Assembly (NCBI GenBank): GCA_002429165.1
Contig: DIYV01000142.1
Coordinates: 1 to 19,519 of the forward strand
Source of the DNA: Gallionella sp. UBA6045
GTDB lineage: Bacteria; Pseudomonadota; Gammaproteobacteria; Burkholderiales; Gallionellaceae
Length of the DNA: 19,519 nucleotides
Direction: 5' to 3'
In this document: piece after piece, positions 7,601-14,998 of the stretch
Layout: the number at the start of each line of letters is the position of its first letter
Numbering within the stretch: position 1 is the stretch's first letter
Made by a program: the position numbers and the translations under genes
Notes under the pieces: model-generated
Database searches by the model: none
The model's input: only the letters and a program-made list of their open reading frames with translations
What the model was told of the DNA's origin: nothing

Positions 7601-9934
7601 GGAGCCTGTGCCTGCATCCGGCAATTCTGTGGCAGGCAAGGCGGGCGGCAGTATCTCTGCATCGAGGCCATTCTCGATTTGTTGCGCGCCCGCTATCAGG
7701 TCGCCCGCCTCGATGGTCGCCTCGCCCCGGTTGCTAAGCATATTCACCCAGCCGGTAAATGACCGCACTGCCACCCTGATAAAGTTGAGCAGCCCCGGCG
7801 TAGCCGATTTGTTGTCCTGCAACCATTTGTTCATTGCACGTTCGACACACCACGCAACTTCACCCAATTCGGTCAGCCCGACCATCCGTCCACTGCCCTT
7901 GAGCGTATGAAAACCGCGCCTGATCGCTACCAAAGGCTCATGGCTGTCAGGATGCAACTGGCAGGTATCCAGATTTCTCGACATGGTGCCCAGAACTTCT
8001 TGCGCCTCTTCCAAAAATATTTCGAGCAATTCCTGATCTTCTGCTGATGGACGCGGTATCGCTGTGGAAACCTCCGGTGGTTCAACTTGCGCAATTTCCA
8101 CCGATGCGGATTCCTCCGGTACAGATATCTGGGGCTGCTCGGCAGAAATGATGAGTGTCGGTTCATAGACCGGCTCGACCGGTGCAACGACCGGTGGCAC
8201 AGACACCTCGGCTTGTTCTGGGGGGCTGATTGTTCCTGGTTCCGGGGCTTGATCCAGCCTGACCATATCGGCCAATGCCGCTTGAAGCTGCGAAACATCA
8301 GCTGCCTGACCATGCATCAGATGTTGCAAGTAATTTTCCAGCGCGCTCATCGCACCGGCCAAGGCATCTTTTTTGGTCGGTTCGAGAACGTCCTCGCTCT
8401 GCGTAAAACGACCAATATGATCTTGAATGGATGCCAGCAATTGTTCAGCATGTTGCAGGGATGAGATACGCAAGCCGCCTTGTATCTGGCTCAACAAACG
8501 CAACAACTCAGGCAGCTCGTCACGTTTTATCGCGCCGTTAAAAAATGCGTTCAACCCTTGTTCGACTTGCTGGAGGTTCACCAGCATTTCGTCGGCCAAC
8601 GAGCCCATCACCTCGCCCCGTTGCTCCATCTGGTAATGAAGATCAACCAGTTCAACCAGCCGTTTCGCGTCCTCCGGTTGTTGCTTTACCGCAGCCTGCA
8701 TGCGCTCGGTCAGGATGTGCGCCTGCTCCTGGAAGTTCCCGCCTATTTGGCGGTAATTCTCTATACCACTGTCCAGCAGCAACAGTGCCATCGCCATATC
8801 TATGGCAATCGGACGCGCGTGCTCGGGCGAAGTCGCATACTGCGACAACACTTGAATCTGCCTGGTCAGATACTGAAGGACATCACGGTCGAGCTTGCCG
8901 CTCTGCAAGGCAATCTGTTCGGCATACTTGGTGAACTTTTCGCATGCCGCCCCGTCGCCTTGCGTGCATAGTTCCCAGCTTTCTTCTGCAGCGCGCAATT
9001 GATCGTGCATGGCGACGAGCATCTGGTCCACCTCGCTTGGCGACAGCGCCGAAAGCTCGGGCAAGTACTGATCCAGCGAGTAAATCTGCTTTATTGCCTC
9101 CACCTGTTCACTCACGGCATGACTGTGCCCGATCAGATAGAGCATCTCGTTCATTACCGGCGTTACGTCACCTGTTTTACCCTCAACTGCCGCGCGCAGC
9201 TGCTGGTCTATGCGACTCAGCAACTTGCGCACATTCATTTCGGGAGGCAATCCGTCCAGCTTCACGCAATCGAGCAATCCACAGCCCACCCACCAGAACG
9301 CGCGACTCTTATCCTGTGGCGCACAGCGCAGTGCACCCTCCAACGCCTGTTGCATCTGTTGCGCCGAGGCAGCGACATTGTCCTGGCGCATCCACTTCAA
9401 CAGGCCCTGCTGATACTGGCTGCGCAACATCCTGAGATGTGCCGCCGCTTCGCGCTGGGCAGGCAGACTCAATACCCGGTTTGGCAATTGCACGTCGAGA
9501 TCGGGATAAAACAAATCCAGCTCGAATGACATTTCCAGGCCGCGCAACTGTTGCAACTCCTGATATTGCGGAAACAGGCGCAATGAGGCGTTATCCTCAC
9601 CATTGGCCAGCGAGCCGAGGTAATGCGTGATACCGAACAAGGCACGGCGCAACACGTCGCGATGCATCGTGGAAACCTGGCCTGGATTCGTTGCAAGCTC
9701 GCTCAGTGTGAGTTCCAGTTCGGCACAAAATACTGCAGCGCCAACCAGTCCAACCATCTTTAGCACGCCCAGCAAACTGTGCAACTCGGTGCGTGCTACC
9801 CCCAGCGCCGTGCCATTGTCCGCGGGAGCGCCAAGATACCTTTCTATCTGTGCACTGATGTCAGCCAGCGTGCTATCCACGCCGGGTTTCACTGCAGCAA
9901 GCGTGTTGCGATCGAATTGTGCGCTGTCGTTCAT
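4652..9934 (-). CDS. chpA: Hybrid chemosensory histidine kinase ChpA (PilL-like)
   Basis: This 1760-residue cytoplasmic CheA-type kinase drives the type IV pilus chemosensory pathway. It should take input from PilJ through PilI and phosphorylate PilG and PilH. From the N-terminus: a helical region of degenerate Hpt-like modules (His52 in LHSLLGVLKMVG; a serine, S482, at a possible His position), then three Hpt modules with His676 (HTLKGSGRMVG), His848 (HTLAGVSRTMG) and His1065 (HTMKGSSRMVG). Next come dimerisation (about 1160-1300), ATPase (N box HLLRNSIVHG 1349-1358, DDGAG 1393-1397, GRGIGMD 1444-1450), CheW-like (about 1485-1615) and receiver (about 1636-1752; Asp1686, Thr1716, Lys1738) domains. 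Pro-rich linkers separate modules, and residues 969-996 look like a coiled coil. Pseudomonas ChpA is larger (about 2470). No strong Shine-Dalgarno precedes ATG 9934. It is the last gene of the cluster, 31 nt after pilJ. Confidence 0.96.
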   Translation of the reverse strand: MNDSAQFDRNTLAAVKPGVDSTLADISAQIERYLGAPADNGTALGVARTELHSLLGVLKMVGLVGAAVFCAELELTLSELATNPGQVSTMHRDVLRRALFGITHYLGSLANGEDNASLRLFPQYQELQQLRGLEMSFELDLFYPDLDVQLPNRVLSLPAQREAAAHLRMLRSQYQQGLLKWMRQDNVAASAQQMQQALEGALRCAPQDKSRAFWWVGCGLLDCVKLDGLPPEMNVRKLLSRIDQQLRAAVEGKTGDVTPVMNEMLYLIGHSHAVSEQVEAIKQIYSLDQYLPELSALSPSEVDQMLVAMHDQLRAAEESWELCTQGDGAACEKFTKYAEQIALQSGKLDRDVLQYLTRQIQVLSQYATSPEHARPIAIDMAMALLLLDSGIENYRQIGGNFQEQAHILTERMQAAVKQQPEDAKRLVELVDLHYQMEQRGEVMGSLADEMLVNLQQVEQGLNAFFNGAIKRDELPELLRLLSQIQGGLRISSLQHAEQLLASIQDHIGRFTQSEDVLEPTKKDALAGAMSALENYLQHLMHGQAADVSQLQAALADMVRLDQAPEPGTISPPEQAEVSVPPVVAPVEPVYEPTLIISAEQPQISVPEESASVEIAQVEPPEVSTAIPRPSAEDQELLEIFLEEAQEVLGTMSRNLDTCQLHPDSHEPLVAIRRGFHTLKGSGRMVGLTELGEVAWCVERAMNKWLQDNKSATPGLLNFIRVAVRSFTGWVNMLSNRGEATIEAGDLIAGAQQIENGLDAEILPPALPATELPDAGTGSAQDSTALSIPAPAIPEKADETVEATPYSPVLFKIASTEVKQNIAVLHWQLDELRTATQPIVQYDFMRAAHTLAGVSRTMGFAAVVELAYALESWLLARLEKRFTLHETQLLMLEQAVAALDEMIQSVCNKEIPQMRGDLVNQLLSDKDNFIEVVPAAAETKSTGEQANLAQPYVFVPQQQEDEANEPQVIEGMNERLLAENDKLREVLAESRAKEIELQPDVFNMEPAEAYAGADKPAVIDDVDEQLLPVFLEEADDLCPKISEGLRIWREPPHDGQQVPLLKRLLHTMKGSSRMVGAMRIGEIAHEMESRVLEADQFSDEAGYWDDLESDFDHIMALLKELRGGKPVEETKPVPIGRRAADQPAGVERRADRQPLEPGAERAMLRVRSDVVDRLVNEAGEISVARSRMETEMRVLKESLLELTASVVRLRQQLREVEIQAESQMQARISLAKDNAEQFDPLEFDRFTRLQELTRFMNESVHDVHTVQQSMLQNLDETAAVMLAQGRLNRDLQQGLMNVRMVSFNSITDRLYRIVRQTGKELNKRANLELQGTNVELDRSVLEKMVAPFEHLLRNSIVHGLESEEQRAKSGKLPIGEIRLSVRQEGNEVVFEFSDDGAGLNYARLREMAIANGLLRNDELVNDDQLAQLIFAPGLSTAAEITEIAGRGIGMDVVRSEISGLGGRIEVSSKRGEGTQFLIHLPLTLAVTKVLMVRSGDVVYAIPSTLVEQVRQVKPAEMDALHKARQIEWQDNPYPLYYLPHLLGDMEIVQENQPRNLVLLLRSGSQRIALNIDELLGNQEAMVKNIGPQLARLPGIAGATVTGDGKVVLILNPIQFAQRIGGGTAKKLAGEKPLNIAPLIMVVDDSLTVRKITSRILGRAGYQVVTATDGVDALEKLEEFTPDVMILDIEMPRMDGFALVRELRRVPKTGNLPIIMITSRTADKHREYAKQLGVNTYLGKPYQEDELLQKIADFVAVHKLDA

Positions 9935-9965
9935 GTGGGTTCGTTATGTGCGGTCAAGCCGGATA

Positions 9966-11897
9966 TTACAATTTAAAGCCCGCTACCGAACCTTTCAAGT
10001 CCGTTGCCAGACTGTTTAACTGCGCGATGGAGTTGGCTGTCAAACGCGTACCTTCGGTGGTCTGCACAGTAATTTTCAAAATGTCTTCCATCACGTTCGC
10101 CACTTCGCTGGCCATATCGGTCTGCACCTGGGTAGATGTCGAAATACTGTTGATCAGTGCCGCCAGCTCATTGGAAACGCGTTCAATTTCTCGCAACGAT
10201 TGGCCTGCCACATCGGAAAGTTTGGCTCCTTCCACCACGCCCAGGGTGCTTTTCTCCATCGCCGCCACCGCGTCATGGGTATCGCCCTGAATGGTTTTCA
10301 CCAGCGCGCCGATCTGCTTGGTCGCCTCGCCGGAGCGTTCCGCCAGACGCTGCACCTCTTCCGCAACCACCGAGAATCCGCGCCCTGCTTCGCCGGCCGA
10401 TGCCGCCTGGATCGCCGCATTCAACGCCAGGACATTGGTCTGTTCGGTAATGTCGGAAATCAGATCCACGATTTCACCGATCTCCTGCGAGCTTTCGCCG
10501 AGTCGTTTGATACGCTTGGAAGTATCCTGGATCTGTTCGCGTATGCCATCCATGCCGCTGATCGTGTTGCGCACCGCCTGCGCACCCTGCTCGGTCACTG
10601 CCAGGGTGCGGCGTGCCACTTCAGCAGACTTGGCCGCACTGGAATCCACCTCTTTGATGGATTTGGTCATCAATTCCACCGATTCTCCAGCCGTCTGTAT
10701 CTCCTGCGCCTGTTTCTGCGTAGCGTCCAGAAGACCCTTGGAAATATTTTCGGCATTTTTCGTCGCGTGCCCCATCTGCTCCACCGCAGCGATGATCCGC
10801 GATACCAGCTTGCGAAACTCTTCTGTGGTGTAGTTCAATGAGTCCGCGATCGCGCCGGTGACATCTTCCGTGACTGTGGCGCGAACCGTCAAATCGCCGT
10901 CAGCCAGGTCACCCATCTCGTTCATCAAGCGCAAAATGGCGCTCTGGTTCTGGCTATTGATGCGCGCCGCTTCCTCGGCGCGGCGGCGTGAATCATCCAC
11001 ATAGGCCTTGACCATCATCAGCAGCGATAACAGCAGTAACAGGCCAAACGCCAAAGCAATCTTAATGGCAATCTGAGAAGTTGACTGGTAAGAGTCCACC
11101 AGACGCTGCGCTCCGTTCAACAATGAATCCGAATCATCCACGATCGCCGTGGCTGCACTCTTTGCCGCCACCAGGTTACGCACTTGGGAAACCAGAATCT
11201 CGACGCTGCTGCGGGTGGTGACAAGCAAATCGTGCGCAGTAGCCACATTTTCATTCGCCGCAGGAAGCGCGGCCAAGCTGTCTTCAGCGGCGTTCAGGTC
11301 GATCGCGACTTGGGCCACTTCTTCAATCGACACATTTACCTCCAGCAGTTTGCCCGCATCCTTGCCGATACGCTCCACTTCCAGGGCAAAGCTCGTCGCC
11401 TGCTGCTTTTGCACACCCTTAAAGTCATCAATCATCTTTTGTGTCAGACTACGCAAATCGGTACTGACCGAGTCAATCGCTGACAAGGTCACCGCCAGCG
11501 TCACCAAACCGGCACGCCCGGCTTGCAAGGTTTGCACATCCGACAGGGTTTTGTTTGCACTCTTCATGAACTCGTTGAGCGCAACGCGCGAGGCACCCGC
11601 AGTCGGGGGCAAGGAGCCCTCGCCCTTGTCCAGTCTGTTAAGTATATTGGACATGCTCGCCCTGCTTTCCTCCAATGCATCAAACGAGTCCGAATTGCCG
11701 GATAAGGCTTGCTGCGCATCTTTGGCCAGCCGCTGCGACAACATCAGCAACCGGCTGGATTGCCCCACGTAGCGCACACTGTTGCTTTCTTCCCGGTTAC
11801 TCATATAGGCTGCAATCGCGGTTAACACGAAAAAGATTGCTGCTGCCACCCCAAATAGTTTCAGCTTGGATTTGGCTAATACCTGTTTAACTGCCAT
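9966..11897 (-). CDS. pilJ: Type IV pilus methyl-accepting chemoreceptor PilJ
   Basis: This 643-residue inner-membrane chemoreceptor senses pilus- or surface-related cues and controls ChpA. Membrane segment 1 is about residues 14-32 and segment 2 about 276-299. Between them lies a roughly 240-residue helical periplasmic part that fits the two PilJ-type domains, with the similar starts VGQSSRLLMLSQRLAKDA (44-61) and SFALEVERIGKDAGKLLEVN (169-188). A HAMP-like segment follows (about 300-365), then the long cytoplasmic coiled coil with the hairpin tip near 480-515 (TEQTNVLALNAAIQAASAGE; GRGFSVVAEEVQRLAERS). AAIQAAS-AGE is the PilJ variant of the usual AAIEAARAGE. No CheR-binding pentapeptide is seen at the C-terminus, which ends VAGFKL. 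The start is fixed by a good Shine-Dalgarno (11904-11910). It lies 43 nt after pilI and 31 nt before chpA. Confidence 0.96.
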   Translation of the reverse strand: MAVKQVLAKSKLKLFGVAAAIFFVLTAIAAYMSNREESNSVRYVGQSSRLLMLSQRLAKDAQQALSGNSDSFDALEESRASMSNILNRLDKGEGSLPPTAGASRVALNEFMKSANKTLSDVQTLQAGRAGLVTLAVTLSAIDSVSTDLRSLTQKMIDDFKGVQKQQATSFALEVERIGKDAGKLLEVNVSIEEVAQVAIDLNAAEDSLAALPAANENVATAHDLLVTTRSSVEILVSQVRNLVAAKSAATAIVDDSDSLLNGAQRLVDSYQSTSQIAIKIALAFGLLLLLSLLMMVKAYVDDSRRRAEEAARINSQNQSAILRLMNEMGDLADGDLTVRATVTEDVTGAIADSLNYTTEEFRKLVSRIIAAVEQMGHATKNAENISKGLLDATQKQAQEIQTAGESVELMTKSIKEVDSSAAKSAEVARRTLAVTEQGAQAVRNTISGMDGIREQIQDTSKRIKRLGESSQEIGEIVDLISDITEQTNVLALNAAIQAASAGEAGRGFSVVAEEVQRLAERSGEATKQIGALVKTIQGDTHDAVAAMEKSTLGVVEGAKLSDVAGQSLREIERVSNELAALINSISTSTQVQTDMASEVANVMEDILKITVQTTEGTRLTANSIAQLNSLATDLKGSVAGFKL

Positions 11898-11903
11898 GTT
11901 ATT

Positions 11904-11910
11904 CCTCTCC
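11904..11910 (-). promoter_or_regulatory. Ribosome binding site of pilJ
   Basis: GGAGAGG on the minus strand lies 6 nt before the ATG at 11897. It is among the strongest Shine-Dalgarno matches in the cluster and supports this start. Confidence 0.7.
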
Positions 11911-11940
11911 CCTAGGGAATTTCTTGAAAAAACCGAATTG

Positions 11941-12435
11941 CTAAATACCTATCTGCAAAAAATCAGGCTGCTCCAGCAAACTCTGCACATCAAGTTTGTG
12001 CCAGAGTGCACCCGACTCATCGTGATACTCGACTTGCCCATCGACCTCGCTTTGTTGCCAGCTTTTCGCGTCGCGCAGACCCAGCACACGATCGACCAGT
12101 AATCCCGCGTTAAAAGCATGCCGTTCTGAAACCAGCAACACGCGGTTATTGTTATCCCCGGATACTGCACCGCTATGCTCATAGGTTGCCATATCGATCA
12201 CGCTGAACAAGTTACCGCGTATATTCGCTACCCCGCGAAACCAGGATTTGGTGTAGGGTACGACAGTCAAAGAGGGTAATGGCAACACTTCACCGATATC
12301 CGCCATATCTACCAGCCAGTTTCTTCCCGCTATCTGCACACCCAGCGTGGATACCCGCGACTCGGAAGAGTCCGTCATCTGTAGACGATCGATCAGATTC
12401 TGCTGAAATTCGCGCAAATTTAACCGCTTTGACAT
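11941..12435 (-). CDS. pilI: CheW-like coupling protein PilI
   Basis: This 164-residue cytoplasmic protein is a single CheW domain (about residues 27-156) that couples PilJ to ChpA. The CheW signature W65-FRGVANIRGNLFSVIDM (65-82) is clear, as is GLLVDRVLGL (111-120), and the length is close to Pseudomonas PilI. Residues 1-26 are a helical lead-in. AGAGG at 12444-12448 lies 8 nt before the ATG at 12435 and overlaps the stop of the small candidate ORF upstream. It sits between pilH (238 nt upstream) and pilJ (43 nt downstream), so it belongs to the same unit. Confidence 0.95.
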   Translation of the reverse strand: MSKRLNLREFQQNLIDRLQMTDSSESRVSTLGVQIAGRNWLVDMADIGEVLPLPSLTVVPYTKSWFRGVANIRGNLFSVIDMATYEHSGAVSGDNNNRVLLVSERHAFNAGLLVDRVLGLRDAKSWQQSEVDGQVEYHDESGALWHKLDVQSLLEQPDFLQIGI

Positions 12436-12443
12436 TGATGGCG

Positions 12444-12448
12444 CCTCT
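12444..12448 (-). promoter_or_regulatory. Ribosome binding site of pilI, overlapping the upstream ORF stop
   Basis: AGAGG on the minus strand sits 8 nt before ATG 12435. Its last bases coincide with the TAG stop (12447-12449) of the candidate 75-residue ORF, an arrangement typical of coupled genes. Confidence 0.5.
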
Positions 12449-12674
12449 AATAATTCGCGGTTTGCCAGGACTTCCCGCGCAGGAACACCTCACAACCCTG
12501 GCATAATACGACAGCACAACTCACATCCTGCCTTATCTTGCACCAAAGGCTGGCAATCAAATGCTTGGCAAGCTGGTCGGGGGTTTGATACCGCGGAATT
12601 GTTGCAATCCTTAGAAAATCGCATGCAACATGTGCAGCAGGTGGATACAAATCTGGATTGTCAAAGGCTGCCAT
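12447..12674 (-). CDS. Possible 75-residue ORF coupled to pilH
   Basis: This open frame fills the otherwise unexplained gap between pilH and pilI. Its ATG (12674-12672) shares a base with the pilH stop (TAATG), and its stop lies 11 nt before the pilI start, over the pilI ribosome site. I recognise no family. The product has four Cys residues, no membrane segment and no clear domain. Codon use is unlike its neighbours (two AGG, CTA, ATA, low GC at third positions), which argues against a conserved gene. It could be a decayed remnant, an untranslated spacer or a genuine small protein. Function unknown. Confidence 0.3.
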   Translation of the reverse strand: MAAFDNPDLYPPAAHVACDFLRIATIPRYQTPDQLAKHLIASLWCKIRQDVSCAVVLCQGCEVFLRGKSWQTANY

Positions 12675-13039
12675 TATCCCAAAGCGGCAATCTTGCTTAA
12701 CAGGTCAGCCTCATTTATCGGCTTCACCACGTAATCCTTGGCTCCTTGACGCACACCCCAGACTTTGTCGGTTTCCTGGTCCTTGGTAGTGCAAATTATT
12801 ACAGGAATATGTTTTGTTTCTGGGTCTCTGGTAATCGCTCTCGTAGCCTGGAAGCCGTTCATTCCTGGCATTACCACATCCATGATGACCAAATCCGGCT
12901 GGTCGAGTTTGGCTTGTGCCACACCCTTTTCGCCGTCCTCGGCAAAAGAAACCTCGAACCCCCTCTTGCTTAACATTTCCCCGATAAAATGGCGTTCCGT
13001 TGCCGAATCATCGACTACCAATATCCTTTTAATTCCCAT
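12674..13039 (-). CDS. pilH: Response regulator PilH
   Basis: This 121-residue stand-alone CheY-like receiver has no output domain. Asp54 (VIMDVVMPGMNG) is the phosphoacceptor, Asp10 and Asp11 bind the metal, Thr84/Thr85 is the switch position and Lys106 (VVKP) the conserved lysine. In Pseudomonas, PilH counteracts PilG and is linked to pilus retraction through PilT. The position second in the cluster, the short length and ICTTKDQETDKVWGVRQGA are typical of PilH. Its start lies inside the end of pilG (11-nt overlap), with a strong AAGGAG at 13047-13052, 7 nt upstream. It is followed by a TAATG junction. Confidence 0.95.
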   Translation of the reverse strand: MGIKRILVVDDSATERHFIGEMLSKRGFEVSFAEDGEKGVAQAKLDQPDLVIMDVVMPGMNGFQATRAITRDPETKHIPVIICTTKDQETDKVWGVRQGAKDYVVKPINEADLLSKIAALG

Positions 13040-13442
13040 ATTCCGACTCCTTTTTCTCTTGGGTATGCATAATGACAGCTTCGATCAAACTTCTTTTATT
13101 GAACGGCTTGAGTAAATATTGATCTGCCCCGACCAGTTTGCCACGCGCGCGATCAAACAGCGTGTCTTTGCTGGTCAACATAATCACGGGGGTATTTCTG
13201 AAATGCTGATGTTTTTTGATGAGCGCACAGGTTTGATAACCATCCAGCCGCGGCATCATCACATCCACGAAAATGACATCCGGTTGGTTATCCACCACCT
13301 TGGCCAAGCCGTCAAATCCGTCTTCAGCAAGGATAACCTGGCATCCCGCCTGCGACAGGAATATCTCTCCGCTACGCCTTATGGTGTTGCTATCGTCGAT
13401 CAGCAACACCTTCACCCCCGACAATGGCAGGTCCTCGCTCAT
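13029..13442 (-). CDS. pilG: Response regulator PilG
   Basis: This 137-residue stand-alone CheY-like receiver is phosphorylated by ChpA. In Pseudomonas, PilG promotes pilus extension and cyclic AMP synthesis. Asp60 (VIFVDVMMPRLDGYQ) is the phosphoacceptor, Asp16 and Asp17 the acidic pair, Thr90 (IMLTSKDTLFDRARG) the switch residue and Lys112 (LLKPF) the lysine. Residues after 120 form a short basic and acidic tail that encodes the pilH ribosome site. GGGAG lies just upstream of ATG 13442. It is the first gene of the pil-chp cluster, 95 nt after trkH. Confidence 0.95.
   Translation of the reverse strand: MSEDLPLSGVKVLLIDDSNTIRRSGEIFLSQAGCQVILAEDGFDGLAKVVDNQPDVIFVDVMMPRLDGYQTCALIKKHQHFRNTPVIMLTSKDTLFDRARGKLVGADQYLLKPFNKRSLIEAVIMHTQEKKESEYGN
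13047..13052 (-). promoter_or_regulatory. Ribosome binding site of pilH inside pilG
   Basis: AAGGAG on the minus strand, within the last codons of pilG, lies 7 nt before the pilH ATG at 13039. It shows that the 11-nt pilG/pilH overlap is real and that the two are translated together. Confidence 0.7.
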
Positions 13443-13530
13443 CTTGCTCCCTTTTGCCTTTATACAGATTCACCCAGCGCTCTGAGTGCATGAATAACAT
13501 CAATGCTAACGTATCTCGCTCCCGCTGTCA

Positions 13531-13549
13531 TGGCGATTTACCGTCGCCA
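13531..13549 (-). other. Hairpin spanning the trkH stop codon
   Basis: On the minus strand TGGCGA and TCGCCA form a perfect 6-bp stem around a 7-base loop that contains the TAA stop of trkH (13540-13538). No T-run follows. It could slow transcription or affect stability between trkH and pilG, but it is not a canonical terminator. Confidence 0.3.
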
Positions 13550-14998
13550 GAATTGCGGGGTAAACAGGATCAGCACGGTAAAGATTTCCAACCGGCCGAC
13601 CAGCATGGCTATCGTGCATACCCAGGTCTGGAAATCAGTTAACAAGCCATAGTTATTAGCCGGCCCCACCACACCCAGTCCCGGTCCTGCGTTATTGATA
13701 CTTGCGATAATCGCAGAAAACGCGGAGATGAAATCCAGACCACTTATCAGCAACGCAAAGGTCAGCGTAACCACCGTCATAAAATACAGAAAAATGAATC
13801 CCAGTACCGCAAACACAATATTGTTTGGAACAACAGTGCCTCCTATCTTCATCGGGTTGATCGCGGCCGGATGCAACAACTTGAGAAATTCGCGTCCGGC
13901 CTGCTTGAACAGAATCTGCGTGCGCACCATCTTGATGCCGCCGCCGGTGGAGCCTGAACTGGCAGCAATGCAGCTGAGGAGCAACATCCACATCGGCGCA
14001 AAGATCGGCCACTTTCCGAAGTCTGCGCTGGCATAGCCGCAGTCGGTGGCCATGGATACCAGGTTAAAACTGGCATAGCGCAAAGCAGTCCAAAAACTGG
14101 GATAAACGTTCCGCCACCACAGAAACATTGCGATGCCAAGACAGCTTGCCAATATCAGCACGACCAATGAGACTGCTTCGGTATCGCGCAGGTAGAGCCT
14201 GAAACTTTTTGTGCGCCATGCCAGGAAATGCGTAGCGAAGTTCATCGCCGCCAGCAGCATGAATACCATCAGTACCAGTTCAATAGAGGGGGAATTGAAA
14301 TAGCCGATACTGGCATCATGAGTGGAAAAACCGCCAGTGCTCATCGCGGAAAAAGCATGGCACACCGCATCCAGCCAGCTCATGCCCACCGCTTTCAATG
14401 ACAAAATACAGGCTATGGTAATAGCCAAATAAACCAGCCATAGTTTGCGTGCTGTTTCGGTGATCCGCGGGGTGAGCGCCGTATCCTTCATCGGGCCGGG
14501 TGTTTCAGCCTTGAACAACTGCCGGCCACCAACACCAAGCAGCGGCAGGATCGCCACTGCCAGCACGATGATTCCCATGCCGCCAAGCCATTGCAATTCG
14601 TGTCGCCAGATATTGATGGCGGGAGGCAGGTAATCCAGTCCTACCAGCACCGTCGCTCCGGTAGTGGTCAATCCCGACATGGTTTCAAAATAGGCATCGG
14701 TGAATGATAGCCCTTCAATTGTCAACAACAGCGGTAAGGTCGCCACTGCCGGCATCGCCACCCACATCGCAACGACCAGCAGATAACCATGCCGGATAGA
14801 GAGTTCGCCTTTGTAGCTGCGTGTGGGCAGCCACATCAACAGGCCGATCGCCATTGTCCAAACCATCGCCAGCAAAAAATCCAACAGCACGCTGTAATCA
14901 GAATAAATCACAGCGGCAATCAGCGGCATGACGTAGGCGGCGCTGAATACCACCAGCATCAAACCCAGCGCCCGGGTTACTGTTAACGCGCGGACCAT
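13538..14998 (-). CDS. trkH: Potassium uptake protein TrkH
   Basis: This 486-residue inner-membrane subunit forms the K+ pathway of the Trk system, gated by TrkA. It is strongly hydrophobic throughout, with the four pore-loop repeats of the family: TTTGATVL (from 111), STGGFSTH (220-227), TDCGYAS (318-324) and NNAGPGLG (435-442). A TGGGIKMVRTQ segment (351-361) follows the third pore loop. The C-terminus GRLEIFTVLILFTPQFWRR is the usual TrkH ending, so the protein is full length. The ATG abuts the trkA stop with no gap, which points to translational coupling and a joint role in K+ uptake. A 95-nt gap separates it from pilG. Confidence 0.96.
   Translation of the reverse strand: MVRALTVTRALGLMLVVFSAAYVMPLIAAVIYSDYSVLLDFLLAMVWTMAIGLLMWLPTRSYKGELSIRHGYLLVVAMWVAMPAVATLPLLLTIEGLSFTDAYFETMSGLTTTGATVLVGLDYLPPAINIWRHELQWLGGMGIIVLAVAILPLLGVGGRQLFKAETPGPMKDTALTPRITETARKLWLVYLAITIACILSLKAVGMSWLDAVCHAFSAMSTGGFSTHDASIGYFNSPSIELVLMVFMLLAAMNFATHFLAWRTKSFRLYLRDTEAVSLVVLILASCLGIAMFLWWRNVYPSFWTALRYASFNLVSMATDCGYASADFGKWPIFAPMWMLLLSCIAASSGSTGGGIKMVRTQILFKQAGREFLKLLHPAAINPMKIGGTVVPNNIVFAVLGFIFLYFMTVVTLTFALLISGLDFISAFSAIIASINNAGPGLGVVGPANNYGLLTDFQTWVCTIAMLVGRLEIFTVLILFTPQFWRR

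Noticed and set aside
12436..12673. The pilH-pilI gap considered as a structured RNA or riboswitch
   Set aside because: I found no strong nested stems; the gap is better described by the coupled open frame.
13459..13464. TATAAA on the minus strand upstream of pilG, considered as a -10 box
   Set aside because: No acceptable -35 at 16-18 bases, and the start point would fall on the pilG ribosome site, leaving almost no leader.
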